From the NCBI GenBank assembly GCA_037783545.1, contig JBBELK010001414.1, positions 40,870 to 104,869 of the forward strand: a stretch of DNA of 64,000 nt, given 5' to 3'. Origin of the DNA: Henricia sp. BOLD:AAB3569 (taxonomy: Eukaryota; Echinodermata; Asteroidea; Spinulosida; Echinasteridae). Position numbers and translations under genes: made by a program. Shown piece after piece: positions 1 to 11,238 of the stretch. The stretch's first letter is position 1. Every line of letters begins with the position of its first letter. The notes under the pieces are model-generated. The model did no database searches and was not told where the DNA came from. It was given only the letters and a program-made list of their open reading frames with translations.

Positions 1-199
1 GCCGACGTTTGGACCACACTTTGACCAAATTGCCGAGCCAAACTGCGGTGCGTTAACGACAGTCCGAATGACTGAGCATGCGCACAACTCAGGAGTACCC
101 CAAAGAGGTGTGTACAGACAGCCACGGTTTGCGCGAGAGCAGTCAGGAAGCCTCAACCCAGTTTTTTCTAAACTTTGAAATTTCTCTGCCATTTCCCGG

Positions 200-1100
200 C
201 GAAAGTCTGTCAATTTTTTATGACAAGTGCGCAATATAGAGAGTTTAGGGCATGCAAAATTTGATGTTCGTCGGAACATTTTTCGACCTCCAAATTTGCC
301 GACGTTTGGACCACACTTTGACCAAATTGCCGAGCCAAACTGCGGTGCGTTAACGACAGTCCGAATGACTGAGCATGCGCACAACTCATGAGTACCCCAA
401 AGAGGTGTGTACAGACAGCCACGGTTTGCGCGAGAGCAGTCAGGAAGCCTCAACCCAGTTTTTTCTAAACTTTGAAATTTCTCTGCCATTTCCCGGCGAA
501 AGTCTGTCAATTTTTTATGACAAGTGCGCAATATAGAGAGTTTAGGGCATGCAAAATTTGATGTTCGTCGGAACATTTTTCGACCTCCAAATTTGCCGAC
601 GTTTGGACCACACTTTGACCAAATTGCCGAGCCAAACTGCGGTGCGTTAACGACAGTCCGAATGACTGAGCATGCGCACAACTCATGAGTACCCCAAAGA
701 GGTGTGTACAGACAGCCACGGTTTGCGCGAGAGCAGTCAGGAAGCCTCAACCCAGTTTTTTCTAAACTTTGAAATTTCTCTGCCATTTCCCGGCGAAAGT
801 CTGTCAATTTTTTATGACAAGTGCGCAATATAGAGAGTTTAGGGCATGCAAAATTTGATGTTCGTCGGAACATTTTTCGACCTCCAAATTTGCCGACGTT
901 TGGACCACACTTTGACCAAATTGCCGAGCCAAACTGCGGTGCGTTAACGACAGTCCGAATGACTGAGCATGCGCACAACTCATGAGTACCCCAAAGAGGT
1001 GTGTACAGACAGCCACGGTTTGCGCGAGAGCAGTCAGGAAGCCTCAACCCAGTTTTTTCTAAACTTTGAAATTTCTCTGCCATTTCCCGGCGAAAGTCTG
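200..1100 (+). repeat. Homogenised run of satellite monomers (GATGTTCG / CTCATGAG subtype)
   Basis: Three successive 297-bp monomers (about 210-506, 507-803, 804-1100) look identical by eye. They share two diagnostic changes from the usual monomer: GATGTTCG instead of GAAGTTCG, and ACTCATGAGTACC instead of ACTCAGGAGTACC. The same subtype reappears at about 1695-1990, there with GCGCAAAAC. Identical neighbours indicate very recent unequal exchange or conversion, or an assembly effect. Confidence 0.8.
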
Positions 1101-2882
1101 TCAATTTTTTATGACAAGTGAGCAATATAGAGAGTTTAGGGCATGCAAAATTTGAAGTTCGTCGGAACATTTTTCGACCTCCAAATTTGCCGACGTTTGG
1201 ACCACACTTTGACCAAATTGCCGAGCCAAACTGCGGTGCGTTAACGACAGTCCGAATGACTGAGCATGCGCACAACTCAGGAGTACCCCAAAGAGGTGTG
1301 TACAGACAGCCACGGTTTGCGCGAGAGCAGTCAGGAAGCCTCAACCCAGTTTTTTCTAAACTTTGGAATTTCTCTGCCATTTCCCGGCGAAAGTCTGTCA
1401 ATTTTTTATGACAAGTGCGCAATATAGAGAGTTTAGGGCATGCACAATTTGAAGTTCGTCGGAACATTTTTCGACCTCCAAATTTGCCGACGTTTGGACC
1501 ACACCTTGACCAAATTGCCGAGCCAAACTGCGGTGCGTTAACGACAGTCCGAATGACTGAGCATGCGCACAACTCAGGAGTACCCCAAAGAGGTGTGTAC
1601 AGACAGCCACGGTTTGCGCGAGAGCAGTCAGGAAGCCTCAACCCAGTTTTTTCTAAACTTTGAAATTTCTCTGCCATTTCCCGGCGAAAGTCTGTCAATT
1701 TTTTATGACAAGTGCGCAATATAGAGAGTTTAGGGCATGCAAAATTTGATGTTCGTCGGAACATTTTTCGACCTCCAAATTTGCCGACGTTTGGACCACA
1801 CTTTGACCAAATTGCCGAGCCAAACTGCGGTGCGTTAACGACAGTCCGAATGACTGAGCATGCGCAAAACTCATGAGTACCCCAAAGAGGTGTGTACAGA
1901 CAGCCACGGTTTGCGCGAGAGCAGTCAGGAAGCCTCAACCCAGTTTTTTCTAAACTTTGAAATTTCTCTGCCATTTCCCGGCGAAAGTCTGTCAATTTTT
2001 TATGACAAGTGAGCAATATAGAGAGTTTAGGGCATGCAAAATTTGAAGTTCGTCGGAACATTTTTCGACCTCCAAATTTGCCGACGTTTGGACCACACTT
2101 TGACCAAATTGCCGAGCCAAACTGCGGTGCGTTAACGACAGTCCGAATGACTGAGCATGCGCACAACTCATGAGTACCCCAAAGAGGTGTGTACAGACAG
2201 CCACGGTTTGCGCGAGAGCAGTCAGGAAGCCTCAACCCAGTTTTTTCTAAACTTTGAAATTTCTCTGCCATTTCCCGGCGAAAGTCTGTCAATTTTTTAT
2301 GACAAGTGAGCAATATAGAGAGTTTAGGGCATGCAAAATTTGAAGTTCGTCGGAACATTTTTCGACCTCCAAATTTGCCGACGTTTGGACCACACTTTGA
2401 CCAAATTGCCGAGCCAAACTGCGGTGCGTTAACGACAGTCCGAATGACTGAGCATGCGCACAACTCAGGAGTACCCCAAAGAGGTGTGTACAGACAGCCA
2501 CGGTTTGCGCGAGAGCAGTCAGGAAGCCTCAACCCAGTTTTTTCTAAACTTTGGAATTTCTCTGCCATTTCCCGGCGAAAGTCTGTCAATTTTTTATGAC
2601 AAGTGCGCAATATAGAGAGTTTAGGGCATGCACAATTTGAAGTTCGTCGGAACATTTTTCGACCTCCAAATTTGCCGACGTTTGGACCACACCTTGACCA
2701 AATTGCCGAGCCAAACTGCGGTGCGTTAACGACAGTCCGAATGACTGAGCATGCGCACAACTCAGGAGTACCCCAAAGAGGTGTGTACAGACAGCCACGG
2801 TTTGCGCGAGAGCAGTCAGGAAGCCTCAACCCAGTTTTTTCTAAACTTTGAAATTTCTCTGCCATTTCCCGGCGAAAGTCTG
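1101..2882 (+). repeat. Recurring two-monomer module (copies 1101-1694 and 2289-2882; third at 5860-6455)
   Basis: The first monomer of the module has GTGAGCAATATAG and TTTGGAATTTC. The second has GCATGCACAATTTG and CCACACCTTGACC. The pair occurs at 1101-1694 and again 1188 bp later at 2289-2882. A third near-identical copy is at 5860-6455, where the first monomer has a TTTGTT linker. The 1188-bp spacing corresponds to a four-monomer higher-order repeat. Confidence 0.75.
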
Positions 2883-4371
2883 TCAATTTGTTATGACAAG
2901 TGCGCAATATAGAGAGTTTAGGGCATGCAAAATTTGAAGTTCGTCGGAACATTTTTCGACCTCCAAATTTGCCGACGTTTGGACCACACTTTGACCAAAT
3001 TGCCGAGCCAAACTGCGGTGCGTTAACGACAGTCCGAATGACTGAGCATGCGCACAACTCAGGAGTACCCCAAATAGGTGTGTACAGACAGCCACGGTTT
3101 GCGCGAGAGCAGTCAGGAAGCCTCAATCCAGTTTTTTCTAAACTTTGAAATTTCTCTGCCATTTCCCGGCGAAAGTCTGTCAATTTTTTTATGACAAGTG
3201 CGCAATATAGAGAGTTTAGGGCATGCAAAATTTGAAGTTCGTCGGAACATTTTTCGACCTCCAAATTTGCCGACGTTTGGACCACACTTTGACCAAATTG
3301 CCGAGCCAAACTGCGGTGCGTTAACGACAGTCCGAATGACTGAGCATGCGCACAACTCAGGAGTACCCCAAAGAGGTGTGTACAGACAGCCACGGTTTGC
3401 GCGAGAGCAGTCAGGAAGCCTCAACCCAGTTTTTTCTAAACTTTGAAATTTCTCTGCCATTTCCCGGCGAAAGTCTGTCAATTTTTTTATGACAAGTGCG
3501 CAATATAGAGAGTTTAGGGCATGCAAAATTTGAAGTTCGTCGGAACATTTTTCGACCTCCAAATTTGCCGACGTTTGGACCACACTTTGACCAAATTGCC
3601 GAGCCAAACTGCGGTGCGTTAACGACAGTCCGAATGACTGAGCATGCGCACAACTCAGGAGTACCCCAAAGAGGTGTGTACAGACAGCCACGGTTTGCGC
3701 GAGAGCAGTCAGGAAGCCTCAACCCAGTTTTTTCTAAACTTTGAAATTTCTCTGCCATTTCCCGGCGAAAGTCTGTCAATTTTTTATGACAAGTGAGCAA
3801 TATAGAGAGTTTAGGGCATGCAAAATTTGAAGTTCGTCGGAACATTTTTCGACCTCCAAATTTGCCGACGTTTGGACCACACCTTGACCAAATTGCCGAG
3901 CCAAACTGCGGTGCGTTAACGACAGTCCAAATGACTGAGCATGCGCACAACTCAGGAGTACCCCAAAGAGGTGTGTACAGACAGCCACGGTTTGCGCGAG
4001 AGCAGTCAGGAAGCCTCAATCCAGTTTTTTCTAAACTTTGAAATTTCTCTGCCATTTCCCGGCGAAAGTCTGTCAATTTTTTTATGACAAGTGCGCAATA
4101 TAGAGAGTTTAGGGCATGCAAAATTTGAAGTTCGTCGGAACATTTTTCGACCTCCAAATTTGCCGACGTTTGGACCACACTTTGACCAAATTGCCGAGCC
4201 AAACTGCGGTGCGTTAACGACAGTCCGAATGACTGAGCATGCGCACAACTCAGGAGTACCCCAAAGAGGTGTGTACAGACAGCCACGGTTTGCGCGAGAG
4301 CAGTCAGGAAGCCTCAACCCAGTTTTTTCCTAAACTTTGAAATTTCTCTGCCATTTCCCGGCGAAAGTCTG

Positions 4372-7300
4372 TCAATTTTTTTATGACAAGTGCGCAATAT
4401 AGAGAGTTTAGGGCATGCAAAATTTGAAGTTCGTCGGAACATTTTTCGACCTCCAAATTTGCCGACGTTTGGACCACACTTTGACCAAATTGCCGAGCCA
4501 AACTGCAGTGCGTTAACGACAGTCCGAATGACTGAGCATGCGCACAACTCAGGAGTACCCCAAAGAGGTGTGTACAGACAGCCACGGTTTGCGCGAGAGC
4601 AGTCAGGAAGCCTCAACCCAGCTTTTTCTAAACCTTGAAATTTCTCTGCCATTTCCCGGCGAAAGTCTGTCAATTTTTTATGACAAGTGCGCAATATAGA
4701 GAGTTTAGGGCATGCAAAATTTGAAGTTCGTCGGAACATTTTTCGACCTCCAAATTTGCCGACGTTTGGACCACACTTTGACCAAATTGCCGAGCCAAAC
4801 TGCGGTGCGTTAACGACAGTCCGAATGACTGAGCATGCGCACAACTCAGGAGTACCCCAAAGAGGTGTGTACAGACAGCCACGGTTTGCGCGAGAGCAGT
4901 CAGGAAGCCTCAACCCAGTTTTTTCTAAACTTTGAAATTTATCTGCCATTTCCCGGCGAAAGTCTGTCAATTTTTTTATGACAAGTGCGCAATATAGAGA
5001 GTTTAGGGCATGCAAAATTTGAAGTTCGTCGGAACATTTTTCGACCTCCAAATTTGCCGACGTTTGGACCACACTTTGACCAAATTGCCGAGCCAAACTG
5101 CGGTGCGTTAACGACAGTCCGAATGACTGAGCATGCGCACAACTCAGGAGTACCCCAAAGAGGTGTGTACAGACAGCCACGGTTTGCGCGAGAGCAGTCA
5201 GGAAGCCTCAACCCAGTTTTTTCTAAACTTTGAAATTTCTCTGCCATTTCCCGGCGAAAGTCTGTCAATTTTTTTATGACAAGTGCGCAATATAGAGAGT
5301 TTAGGGCATGCAAAATTTGAAGTTCGTCGGAACATTTTTCGACCTCCAAATTTGCCGACGTTTGGACCACACTTTGACCAAATTGCCGAGCCAAACTGCA
5401 GTGCGTTAACGACAGTCCGAATGACTGAGCATGCGCACAACTCAGGAGTACCCCAAAGAGGTGTGTACAGACAGCCACGGTTTGCGCGAGAGCAGTCAGG
5501 AAGCCTCAACCCAGTTTTTTCTAAACTTTGAAATTTCTCTGCCATTTCCCGGCGAAAGTCTGTCAATTTTTTATGACAAGTGCGCAATATAGAGAGTTTA
5601 GGGCATGCAAAATTTGATGTTCGTCGGAACATTTTTCGACCTCCAAATTTGCCGACGTTTGGACCACACTTTGACCAAATTGCCGAGCCAAACTGCGGTG
5701 CGTTAACGACAGTCCGAATGACTGAGCATGCGCACAACTCAGGAGTACCCCAAAGAGGTGTGTACAGACAGCCACGGTTTGCGCGAGAGCAGTCAGGAAG
5801 CCTCAACCCAGTTTTTTCTAAACTTTGAAATTTCTCTGCCATTTCCCGGCGAAAGTCTGTCAATTTGTTATGACAAGTGAGCAATATAGAGAGTTTAGGG
5901 CATGCAAAATTTGAAGTTCGTCGGAACATTTTTCGACCTCCAAATTTGCCGACGTTTGGACCACACTTTGACCAAATTGCCGAGCCAAACTGCGGTGCGT
6001 TAACGACAGTCCGAATGACTGAGCATGCGCACAACTCAGGAGTACCCCAAAGAGGTGTGTACAGACAGCCACGGTTTGCGCGAGAGCAGTCAGGAAGCCT
6101 CAACCCAGTTTTTTCTAAACTTTGGAATTTCTCTGCCATTTCCCGGCGAAAGTCTGTCAATTTTTTATGACAAGTGCGCAATATAGAGAGTTTAGGGCAT
6201 GCACAATTTGAAGTTCGTCGGAACATTTTTCGACCTCCAAATTTGCCGACGTTTGGACCACACCTTGACCAAATTGCCGAGCCAAACTGCGGTGCGTTAA
6301 CGACAGTCCGAATGACTGAGCATGCGCACAACTCAGGAGTACCCCAAAGAGGTGTGTACAGACAGCCACGGTTTGCGCGAGAGCAGTCAGGAAGCCTCAA
6401 TCCAGTTTTTTCTAAACTTTGAAATTTCTCTGCCATTTCCCGGCGAAAGTCTGTCAATTTTGTTATGACAAGTGCGCAATATAGAGAGTTTAGGGCATGC
6501 AAAATTTGAAGTTCGTCGGAACATTTTTCGACCTCCAAATTTGCCGACGTTTGGACCACACTTTGACCAAATTGCCGAGCCAAACTGCGGTGCGTTAACG
6601 ACAGTCCGAATGACTGAGCATGCGCACAACTCAGGAGTACCCCAAAGAGGTGTGTACAGACAGCCACGGTTTGCGCGAGAGCAGTCAGGAAGCCTCAACC
6701 CAGCTTTTTCTAAACTTTAAAATTTCTCTGCCATTTCCCGGCGAAAGTCTGTCAATTTTTTTATGACAAGTGCGCAATATAGAGAGTTTAGGGCATGCAA
6801 AATTTGAAGTTCGTCGGAACATTTTTCGACCTCCAAATTTGCCGACGTTTGGACCACACTTTGACCAAATTGCCGAGCCAAACTGCAGTGCGTTAACGAC
6901 AGTCCGAATGACTGAGCATGCGCACAACTCAGGAGTACCCCAAAGAGGTGTGTACAGACAGCCACGGTTTGCGCGAGAGCAGTCAGGAAGCCTCAACCCA
7001 GCTTTTTCTAAACCTTGAAATTTCTCTGCCATTTCCCGGCGAAAGTCTGTCAATTTTTTATGACAAGTGCGCAATATAGAGAGTTTAGGGCATGCAAAAT
7101 TTGAAGTTCGTCGGAACATTTTTCGACCTCCAAATTTGCCGACGTTTGGACCACACTTTGACCAAATTGCCGAGCCAAACTGCGGTGCGTTAACGACAGT
7201 CCGAATGACTGAGCATGCGCACAACTCAGGAGTACCCCAAAGAGGTGTGTACAGACAGCCACGGTTTGCGCGAGAGCAGTCAGGAAGCCTAACCCAGTTT

Positions 7301-7660
7301 TTTCTAAACTTTGAAATTTATCTGCCATTTCCCGGCGAAAGTCTGTCAATTTTTTTATGACAAGTGCGCAATATAGAGAGTTTAGGGCATGCAAAATTTG
7401 AAGTTCGTCGGAACATTTTTCGACCTCCAAATTTGCCGACGTTTGGACCACACTTTGACCAAATTGCCGAGCCAAACTGCGGTGCGTTAACGACAGTCCG
7501 AATGACTGAGCATGCGCACAACTCAGGAGTACCCCAAAGAGGTGTGTACAGACAGCCACGGTTTGCGCGAGAGCAGTCAGGAAGCCTCAACCCAGTTTTT
7601 TCTAAACTTTGAAATTTCTCTGCCATTTCCCGGCGAAAGTCTGTCAATTTTTTTATGACA
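4372..7660 (+). repeat. Duplicated three-monomer block, spacing about 2380 bp (eight monomers)
   Basis: Block 4372-5280 and block 6752-7659 share the same rare variants in the same order: AACTGCAGTGCG, then CCCAGCTTTTTCTAAACCTTG, then TTTATCTGCC. The second block has a private 1-bp deletion in GAAGCCTAACCC near 7291. Shared rare variants in order mark a segmental duplication inside the array rather than independent mutations. Confidence 0.75.
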
Positions 7661-7983
7661 AGTGCGCAATATAGAGAGTTTAGGGCATGCAAAATTTGAA
7701 GTTCGTCGGAACATTTTTCGACCTCCAAATTTGCCGACGTTTGGACCACACTTTGACCAAATTGCCGAGCCAAACTGCGGTGCGTTAACGACAGTCCGAA
7801 TGACTGAGCATGCGCACAACTCAGGAGTACCCCAAAGAGGTGTGTACAGACATCCACGGTTTGCGCGAGAGCAGTCAGGAAGCCTCAACCCAGTTTTTTC
7901 TAAACTTATAAATTTCTCTGCCATTTCCTGGCGAAAGTCTGTCAATTTTTTATGACAAGTGCGCAATATAGAGAGTTTAGGGC

Positions 7984-7989
7984 AAAGCC
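7984..7989 (+). repeat. 6-bp insertion (AAAGCC) in a single monomer
   Basis: The usual TTAGGGCATGC reads TTAGGGCAAAGCCATGC here, an insertion of six bases after GGGC. It is the only non-homopolymer insertion of this size I noticed in the first 60 kb. I see no other monomer carrying it, so it is a young private mutation, or an error. Confidence 0.8.
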
Positions 7990-8772
7990 ATGCAAAATTT
8001 GAAGTTCGTCGGAACATTTTTCGACCTCCAAATTTGCCGACGTTTGGACCACACTTTGACCAAATTGCCGAGCCAAACTGCGGTGCGTTAACGACAGTCC
8101 GAATGACTGAGCATGCGCACAACTCAGGAGTACCCCAAAGAGGTGTGTACAGACAGCCACGGTTTGCGCGAGAGCAGTCAGGAAGCCTCAACCCAGTTTT
8201 TTCTAAACTTTGAAATTTCTCTGCCATTTCCCGGCGAAAGTCTGTCATTTTTTTATGACAAGTGCGCAATATAGAGAATTTAGGGCATGCAAAATTTGAA
8301 GTTCGTCGGAACATTTTTCGACCTCCAAATTTGCCGACGTTTGGACCACACTTTGACCAAATTGCCGAGCCAAACTGCGGTGCGTTAACGACAGTCCGAA
8401 TGACTGAGCATGCGCACAACTCAGGAGTACCCCAAAGAGGTGTGTACAGACAGCCACGGTTTGCGCGAGAGCAGTCAGGAAGCCTCAACCCAGTTTTTTC
8501 TAAACTTTGAAATTTCTCTGCCATTTCCCGGCGAAAGTCTGTCAATTTTTTTATGACAAGTGCGCAATATAGAGAGTTTAGGGCATGCAAAATTTGAAGT
8601 TCGTCGGAACATTTTTCGACCTCCAAATTTGCCGACGTTTGGACCACACTTTGACCAAATTGCCGAGCCAAACTGCGGTGCGTTAACGACAGTCCGAATG
8701 ACTGAGCATGCGCACAACTCAGGAGTACCCCAAAGAGGTGTGTACAGACAGCCACGGTTTGCGCGAGAGCAG

Positions 8773-11238
8773 TCAGGAAGCCTCAACCCAGTTTTTTCTA
8801 AACTTTGAAATTTCTCTGCCATTTCCCGGCGAAAGTCTGTCAATTTTTTTATGACAAGTGCGCAATATAGAGAGTTTAGGGCATGCAAAATTTGAAGTTC
8901 GTCGGAACATTTTTCGACCTCCAAATTTGCCGACGTTTGGACCACACTTTGACCAAATTGCCGAGCCAAACTGCGGTGCGTTAACGACAGTCCGAATGAC
9001 TGAGCATGCGCCCAACTCAGGAGTACCCCAAAGAGGTGTGTACAGACAGCCACGGTTTGCGCGAGAGCAGTCAGGAAGCCTCAACCCATTTTTTTCTAAA
9101 CTTTGAAATTTCTCTGCCATTTCCCGGCGAAAGTCTGTCAATTTGTTTATGACAAGTGCGCAATATAGAGAGTTTAGGGCATGCAAAATTTGAAGTTCGT
9201 CGGAACATTTTTCGACCTCCAAATTTGCCGACGTTTGGACCACACTTTGACCAAATTGCCGAGCCAAACTGCGGTGCGTTAACGACAGTCCAAATGACTG
9301 AGCATGCGCACAACTCAGGAGTACCCCAAAGAGGTGTGTACAGACAGCCACGGTTTGCGCGAGAGCAGTCAGGAAGCCTCAACCCAGTTTTTTCTAAACT
9401 TAGAAATTTCTCTGCCATTTCCCGGCGAAAGTCTGTCAATTTTTTTATGACAAGTGCGCAATATAGAGAGTTTAGGGCATGCAAAATTTGAAGTTCGTCG
9501 GAACATTTTTCGACCTCCAAATTTGCCGACGTTTGGACCACACTTTGACCAAATTGCCGAGCCAAACTGCGGTGCGTTAACGACAGTCCGAATGACTGAG
9601 CATGCGCACAACTCAGGAGTACCCCAAAGAGGTGTGTACAGACAGCCACGGTTTGCGCGAGAGCAGTCAGGAAGCCTCAACCCAGTTTTTTCTAAACTTA
9701 GAAATTTCTCTGCCATTTCCTGGCGAAAGTCTGTCAATTTTTTATGACAAGTGCGCAATATAGAGAGTTTAGGGCATGCAAAATTTGAAGTTCGTCGGAA
9801 CATTTTTCGACCTCCAAATTTGCCGACGTTTGGACCACACTTTGACCAAATTGCCGAGCCAAACTGCGGTGCGTTAACGACAGTCCGAATGACTGAGCAT
9901 GCGCACAACTCAGGAGTACCCCAAAGAGGTGTGTACAGGCAGCCACGGTTTGCGCGAGAGCAGTCAGGAAGCCTCAACCCAGTTTTTTCTAAACTTTGAA
10001 ATTTCTCTGCCATTTCCCGGCGAAAGTCTGTCATTTTTTTATGACAAGTGCGCAATATAGAGAATTTAGGGCATGCAAAATTTGAAGTTCGTCGGAACAT
10101 TTTTCGACCTCCAAATTTGCCGACGTTTGGACCACACTTTGACCAAATTGCCGAGCCAAACTGCGGTGCGTTAACGACAGTCCGAATGACTGAGCATGCG
10201 CACAACTCAGGAGTACCCCAAAGAGGTGTGTACAGACAGCCACGGTTTGCGCGAGAGCAGTCAGGAAGCCTCAACCCAGCTTTTTCTAAACTTTGAAATT
10301 TCTCTGCCATTTCCCGGCGAAAGTCTGTCAATTTTGTATGACAAGTGCGCAATATAGAGAGTTTAGGGCATGCAAAATTTGAAGTTCGTCGGAACATTTT
10401 TCGACCTCCAAATTTGCCGACGTTTGGACCACACTTTGACCAAATTGCCGAGCCAAACTGCGGTGCGTTAACGACAGTCCGAATGACTGAGCATGCGCAC
10501 AACTCAGGAGTACCCCAAAGAGGTGTGTACAGACAGCCACGGTTTGCGCGAGAGCAGTCAGGAAGCCTCAACCCAGTTTTTTCTAAACTTTGAAATTTCT
10601 CTGCCATTTCCCGGCGAAAGTCTGTCAATTTTTTTATGACAAGTGCGCAATATAGAGAGTTTAGGGCATGCAAAATTTGAAGTTCGTCGGAACATTTTTC
10701 GACCTCCAAATTTGCCGACGTTTGGACCACACTTTGACCAAATTGCCGAGCCAAACTGCGGTGCGTTAACGACAGTCCGAATGACTGAGCATGCGCCCAA
10801 CTCAGGAGTACCCCAAAGAGGTGTGTACAGACAGCCACGGTTTGCGCGAGAGCAGTCAGGAAGCCTCAACCCATTTTTTTCTAAACTTTGAAATTTCTCT
10901 GCCATTTCCCGGCGAAAGTCTGTCAATTTGTTTATGACAAGTGCGCAATATAGAGAGTTTAGGGCATGCAAAATTTGAAGTTCGTCGGAACATTTTTCGA
11001 CCTCCAAATTTGCCGACGTTTGGACCACACTTTGACCAAATTGCCGAGCCAAACTGCGGTGCGTTAACGACAGTCCAAATGACTGAGCATGCGCACAACT
11101 CAGGAGTACCCCAAAGAGGTGTGTACAGACAGCCACGGTTTGCGCGAGAGCAGTCAGGAAGCCTCAACCCAGTTTTTTCTAAACTTAGAAATTTCTCTGC
11201 CATTTCCCGGCGAAAGTCTGTCAATTTTTTTATGACAA
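8773..11238 (+). repeat. 1785-bp (six-monomer) higher-order repeat
   Basis: Rare variants at about 8773-9370 recur at about 10558-11155, 1785 bp later: GCATGCGCCCAACTC, CCCATTTTTTTCTAAAC, the linker TTTGTTTATGAC, CAGTCCAAATGAC and AAACTTAGAAATTTC. Neighbouring monomers match less exactly (CAGGCAGCC is shifted by a monomer), which suggests later exchange out of register. Confidence 0.75.

Noticed and set aside
268..284. CENP-B box
   Set aside because: TTCGTCGGAA matches the first half of the CENP-B box (TTCG and the later A), but the required CGGG in the second half is absent in the monomer (CATTTT instead).
200..500. tRNA-derived SINE or pol III gene in the monomer
   Set aside because: GTTCGTCGG resembles only part of a B box, and no A box at a suitable distance is seen. 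There is no terminator or tail pattern specific to SINEs.
1118..1411. Small plus-strand ORFs of 82-111 codons repeated in most monomers
   Set aside because: The ones checked start at GTG within GTGCGCAATATAG or GTGAGCAATATAG, occur once per monomer and overlap equally open frames on the other strand. They are by-products of the repeat.
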